This document shows positions 61,339 through 64,000 of a stretch of DNA of 64,000 bases, piece after piece. Where the stretch lies: positions 434,001 through 498,000 of the forward strand of contig NZ_JAEQBB010000002.1 in assembly GCF_018616375.1 (NCBI RefSeq). The letters are read 5' to 3'. This stretch comes from Exiguobacterium sp. J17977 (GTDB lineage Bacteria; Bacillota; Bacilli; Exiguobacteriales; Exiguobacteriaceae). Numbering within the stretch: the stretch's first letter is position 1; every line of letters starts with the position of its first letter. The notes under the pieces were generated by a model that was not told the DNA's origin, did no database searches, and saw only the letters and a program-made list of their open reading frames with translations. The position numbers were made by a program, and so were the translations under genes.

Positions 61339-62574
61339 TTACCTTACAACATGCAATGACGAACTTTGAACGTTTTCTGCGGATTTCTCCCGGATTTCGG
61401 CTCGTTTCGTCGCTTCCCGATGCCGATTTCGCATCGAGATGCTACTGAGCACACCGAGAATCCCCATCGTCATGATGAGTGACGTCCCGCCGTAACTGAC
61501 GAGCGGGAGCGTGACACCTGTACCCGGGAACCAACCGGACATGGCACCGATATTGATTCCGGTTTGGACCATGATTTGAGCGGCGATGCCGAACGAGACG
61601 AACATCGCAAAATGGTTGTCGCTATGGTTGGCGATATTGACGGCCCGGAAAGCGATGAAGAACAGCAAGGCGAGGACGACGACGACCCCGATAAAGCCGA
61701 GCTCCTCGGCGATGATGGACATGATATAGTCCGTCTCCGGTTCCGGCAAGTATCCGTACTTCTGATAACTGTTCCCGAGACCGACGCCGGTCAAGCCCCC
61801 ATGTACGATCGAGATGATCGACATGAGCAATTGGTGCCCATAGCCTTCCGGGTCCATGAATGGATTGAAGACGACTTCGATGCGGCTGCGCTGGTTCTCC
61901 GAGAAGATTGTCGTGAACATCAAATAGACAAGTCCCAATCCGGCGAGCACGGCAGGCACGATGATCCGAAGCGGCGCCCCGACGGCGAGCCACATGAGGA
62001 ACATGATGGCCCCGAGGACGAACAAGCCCCCCATATCCGGTTGACCGTTGATGGCGATGGCGTAAGGGAAAAAGAAGTAGATGACCGGTATCATGAAGAA
62101 GGCACCGAACTGAGCCCGGATTCCTTTTTTCATGATAGCGGCTCGCCCTAGTCGACCAGGCAACCCTTTCAGTTCCCCATTCCACAACTGGTGATAATAG
62201 TTGGCGAGCAATAGAATCAATACGAATTTCGCGACCTCGACCGGTTGCATCGTAAAGCCGCCGATGATGAGCCAGGCGCGCGCCCCGTTAAGAGCCGGCA
62301 TCGCCCACGTGATGAACAACAGCATGACCGATACGAGATAGAGGCCGTACAAAATATTAGGTTTTCTAAAGTTCTCATAGCGGAACATCGTCGCAATGAA
62401 ATAGACGACAATACCGATTCCTGCATAGACGAGTTGACGATAGAACAGACTGCTGTTCGCGTAATCCCCGCGATTCCACACGCTCGCACTATAAATCATG
62501 ATCGAACTGATTCCGACGAGCATGAGCACTGCAATGAACAACGAGAAATCAAAATACCGAAACCGTGTTTTCAT
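61339..62574 (-). CDS. ftsW: SEDS-family peptidoglycan glycosyltransferase FtsW
   Basis: 411 residues with ten membrane segments. SEDS signatures seen: NGARAWLIIGGFTMQPVE (about 97-114), a long extracellular loop with SIVHGGLTGVGLGNSYQKYG and EAEEL-type EELGFIG, and PGTGVTLPLVSYGGTS near the end. It polymerises glycan at the septum with PbpB of this window. Its place between ylaN and pyc is the location of ftsW in Bacillus rather than the dcw cluster, so I prefer ftsW to rodA. Confidence 0.9.
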   Translation of the reverse strand: MKTRFRYFDFSLFIAVLMLVGISSIMIYSASVWNRGDYANSSLFYRQLVYAGIGIVVYFIATMFRYENFRKPNILYGLYLVSVMLLFITWAMPALNGARAWLIIGGFTMQPVEVAKFVLILLLANYYHQLWNGELKGLPGRLGRAAIMKKGIRAQFGAFFMIPVIYFFFPYAIAINGQPDMGGLFVLGAIMFLMWLAVGAPLRIIVPAVLAGLGLVYLMFTTIFSENQRSRIEVVFNPFMDPEGYGHQLLMSIISIVHGGLTGVGLGNSYQKYGYLPEPETDYIMSIIAEELGFIGVVVVLALLFFIAFRAVNIANHSDNHFAMFVSFGIAAQIMVQTGINIGAMSGWFPGTGVTLPLVSYGGTSLIMTMGILGVLSSISMRNRHREATKRAEIREKSAENVQSSSLHVVR

Positions 62575-62611
62575 GTTTTCACTTCCTTATGTACAACAAT
62601 CACTGACCCAT

Positions 62612-62655
62612 TATAAAAAAATACTCAAACAGCGCCGCTTGCACAGTTTGAGTAT
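62612..62655 (-). terminator. Intrinsic terminator of ylaN
   Basis: ATACTCAAAC and GTTTGAGTAT form a perfect 10-bp stem around a 15-nt GC-rich loop, followed by TTTTTTTATAA on the minus strand, 5 nt past the ylaN stop. ftsW lies 40 nt further, so ftsW may depend on readthrough. Confidence 0.9.
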
Positions 62656-62660
62656 AAGGT

Positions 62661-62939
62661 TCATAAATCTGAAGCTTCCGCGAGGGCGGACAACTTTTGT
62701 TCCAATGAATCGAGCAGTCCTTTACCTTCAATGTCTGAAATGAGTCCAAGACGGACCGCAAAATCAATTTGGCGTGATAGACCGAACATATGTGTATCAA
62801 GCACCTCTTCATAAAGCGGGCACTTCGGCATTTTTAGGTTTTCTAACTGCACTTCAATCAAACAACGGATTTTTTCAGCATCGGCCTCTAATAGTTGAAG
62901 CGCTTGCTCCCGTTGGACTGCAGCCAAATTTGTCGCCAC
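62661..62939 (-). CDS. ylaN: YlaN family (DUF1507) protein
   Basis: 92 residues, all-helical. [24 protein letters not shown] and FAVRLGLI match the family closely. YlaN is essential in some Bacillales at low iron; it has been described as an iron-binding partner of Fur. I chose GTG 62939, with AGGAGG 7 nt upstream, giving the usual family length; the frame opens earlier, to 62978, but includes this site. It lies divergent from the next plus-strand gene. Confidence 0.93.
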   Translation of the reverse strand: MATNLAAVQREQALQLLEADAEKIRCLIEVQLENLKMPKCPLYEEVLDTHMFGLSRQIDFAVRLGLISDIEGKGLLDSLEQKLSALAEASDL

Positions 62940-62984
62940 TACGACCCCTCCTCCGTACAATGACAGACTGTTTGTCATAACTCA

Positions 62985-63002
62985 ACTGTACATTATATTT
63001 CA
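62985..63002 (-). promoter_or_regulatory. Candidate promoter of ylaN
   Basis: On the minus strand TATAAT (62992-62997) is followed by GTACAGT; TGTTCA stands about 16 nt upstream as a weak -35. The 13-mer TATAATGTACAGT is repeated in the divergent promoter. Confidence 0.55.
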
Positions 63003-63047
63003 TCATAATTCAATGAACAGTCTAGATTCAGGGCGAGTTTCTCGCAG

Positions 63048-63085
63048 GTTCCCTTTTTCTGAGAAAGAGCTGTATAATGTACAGT
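63048..63085 (+). promoter_or_regulatory. Candidate promoter of the plus-strand unknown gene
   Basis: TATAAT (63073-63078) followed by GTACAGT, with TTCCCT about 18 nt upstream as a poor -35. It mirrors the ylaN promoter; both contain TATAATGTACAGT. Confidence 0.55.
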
Positions 63086-63111
63086 GTATTGTGAATAAAG
63101 GGGGCGTATCC

Positions 63112-63579
63112 ATGATTTTTCCACTAGACGGAGCGGTTCGTCACGCGCTGACAATCGACCCGACCGTATGGATTTTTGATGACCGCAAGCGAAACGTCGA
63201 GGACCTCGACCGCGCGGTAGAAAGTGATAACGACGCATACTATGCCAAGATGGGGAAGGCATGGGATGACGGTTTGACGCAAGGGTCACGCGTCGACCAT
63301 AACAAGCCGATGTCTCGAGCCGATAAGGATGCGGCGCTGCGCGACTCGTTCGCGATGCCGTTCGCGCCATTCCTTCAAAACGCCGAACCGATCGCCACGG
63401 CGACGCACGTCAGTTTTTATGGGGAGACGGTGCTCACGTTGCCAATCGATGAGGCGCAAAGCGTTTACTTACAGTTCTCTCAGGACGGAAAAGTACTCGC
63501 AGACGGCCCAGTGTATGTCTTGCACGATCAACAAGTATGGCGTGGTGTCCATCACATCGCCGTACGTACAGAAGGATGA
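63112..63579 (+). CDS. Conserved protein of unknown function (DPTVWIFDDRK type)
   Basis: 155 residues. It begins MIFPLDGAVRHALTIDPTVW and has a conserved-looking IDPTVWIFDDRKR motif at about 18-30, a charged central segment, and a hydrophobic, strand-rich C-terminal half (THVSFYGETVLTLPID, VYLQFSQDGKVLADGPVYVL). I recall similar Bacillales proteins beside ylaN but do not know a function. I chose ATG 63112 because GGGGG lies 7 nt upstream; an open frame begins at 63013. No signal peptide or membrane segment. Confidence 0.7.
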   Translation: MIFPLDGAVRHALTIDPTVWIFDDRKRNVEDLDRAVESDNDAYYAKMGKAWDDGLTQGSRVDHNKPMSRADKDAALRDSFAMPFAPFLQNAEPIATATHVSFYGETVLTLPIDEAQSVYLQFSQDGKVLADGPVYVLHDQQVWRGVHHIAVRTEG

Positions 63580-63608
63580 CGGAGAAGGCACAGCGCCTTC
63601 TCTTTTTT
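63580..63608 (+). terminator. Intrinsic terminator of the unknown gene
   Basis: GAGAAGGC (63582-63589) and GCCTTCTC (63595-63602) pair, followed by six Ts. It starts 2 nt after the stop. Confidence 0.9.
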
Positions 63609-63636
63609 GGACTTTTTACTTCACAAAGTGTAACAT
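63607..63636 (+). promoter_or_regulatory. Candidate promoter of the MFS gene
   Basis: TTGGAC (63607-63612), 18-nt spacer, TAACAT (63631-63636). The -35 box overlaps the end of the previous terminator's T-run. Confidence 0.35.
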
Positions 63637-63670
63637 ATAGGGTATCGAAAAACTTAAAGCTCGAAAGGTC

Positions 63671-64000
63671 GTGACGCTTACGTACCCTTTATGGAAAAAA
63701 AACCTAATCATCGTCTGGATCGGTAGTTTTTTGACGGCGGCCTCGATGAGTCTTGTCCTGCCGTTCCTCCCCTTGTTCATCGAAGAGCTCGGGGTCACCG
63801 ATCCCGACCACGTCGTCACGTGGTCCGCGGTCGCTTTCGGCGCCACTTTCCTCGTGGCTGCCATCGTCTCCCCGCTGTGGGGACGTCTCGCTGACCAAAA
63901 AGGCCGCAAACTGATGCTCGTCCGTGCCAGCCTCGGTATGGCCGCCGTCATGACGCTCATCAGTTTCGTCCAAGACGTATATCAGCTCGTCGGCTTACGG
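63671..64000 (+). CDS. MFS drug-efflux-type transporter, N-terminal part
   Basis: 110 residues in the window, running off the end. The first membrane segments are visible (NLIIVWIGSFLTAASMSLVL, then WSAVAFGATFLVAAIVSPL) and the MFS loop-2/3 signature GRLADQKGRKLML follows, as in DHA1 proton antiporters such as MdtG or NorA relatives. The only in-frame start is GTG 63671; AAAGG lies just 2 nt before it, unusually close, so initiation may be weak or the start non-standard. Substrate unknown. Confidence 0.85.
   Translation, partial: MTLTYPLWKKNLIIVWIGSFLTAASMSLVLPFLPLFIEELGVTDPDHVVTWSAVAFGATFLVAAIVSPLWGRLADQKGRKLMLVRASLGMAAVMTLISFVQDVYQLVGLR

Noticed and set aside
61339-62574. rodA instead of ftsW
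   Set aside because: Both are SEDS proteins; the ylaN-ftsW-pyc order is the Bacillus ftsW locus and no ftsW is present in the dcw cluster here, so ftsW is more likely.

Overview
This 64 kb window is a chromosomal segment of a Bacillales bacterium, most probably Exiguobacterium and by its GC content (about 53%, by eye) the E. aurantiacum side of the genus. The evidence is gene order: a Bacillus-type pyr operon (pyrR-P-B-C-AA-AB-K-D-F-E), the ylm/sepF/divIVA/ileS cluster behind ftsAZ, ylaN-ftsW-pyc, and ctaCDEFG with ctaA/ctaB divergent. The taxonomic call is inference. Nearly all genes lie on the minus strand. I see no rRNA, tRNA, CRISPR array, prophage or transposase.

Layout (minus strand unless marked): 1-2.6 kb priA (partial), coaBC, rpoZ, gmk. 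2.7-4.4 kb rqcH (+). 4.4-4.77 kb an unusual non-coding stretch with two inverted 99-nt foldable elements. 4.8-6.5 kb an aromatic-acid-exporter-like permease and a membrane-anchored DUF4097-like protein. 6.6-18.2 kb the complete pyrimidine operon with three PyrR-binding hairpins. 18.2-24.9 kb rluD, lspA, ileS with an Ile T-box, divIVA, ylmH, ylmG and sepF. 24.8-38 kb ylmE, pgeF, ftsZ, ftsA, divIB, murG, murD, mraY, murF, pbpB, ftsL, rsmH. 38-41.8 kb bshC, a DUF3397 protein, panE, rpmF and a DUF177 protein. 41.9-47.2 kb tmcAL (+), ylbL, coaD, rsmD, ylbG, ylbF, then an ATP-grasp gene (+) and yugN-like gene (+). 47.2-56.4 kb a cysteine hydrolase, a small unknown protein, Sco, DUF420, ctaG, ctaF-E-D-C, ctaB and divergent ctaA (+). 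56.5-64 kb phr, pyc, ftsW, ylaN, then (+) an unknown conserved gene and a truncated MFS transporter.

The genes form a few functional blocks. Ten contiguous genes cover UMP synthesis, uracil uptake and PyrR control. The division and wall (dcw) block makes lipid II precursors, the divisome and septal placement proteins, but lacks mraZ, murE, murB and ftsW at their usual places; ftsW is found 25-30 kb away beside pyc. The cta block encodes a caa3-type oxidase with its heme A pathway and copper chaperone.

Most of the window is ordinary core genome. The best candidates for something undescribed are non-coding: the paired 99-nt elements at 4447-4694; a PyrR hairpin placed on the pyrP ribosome-binding site without a terminator, which suggests translational rather than transcriptional control of pyrP; a TGTGA-N6-TCACA palindrome between ctaB and ctaA; and a minicistron overlapping the start of the ATP-grasp gene. 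Several start codons (gmk, pyrR, ylaN, ylbG, ctaC and others) were reassigned from ribosome-binding sites and family N-termini.
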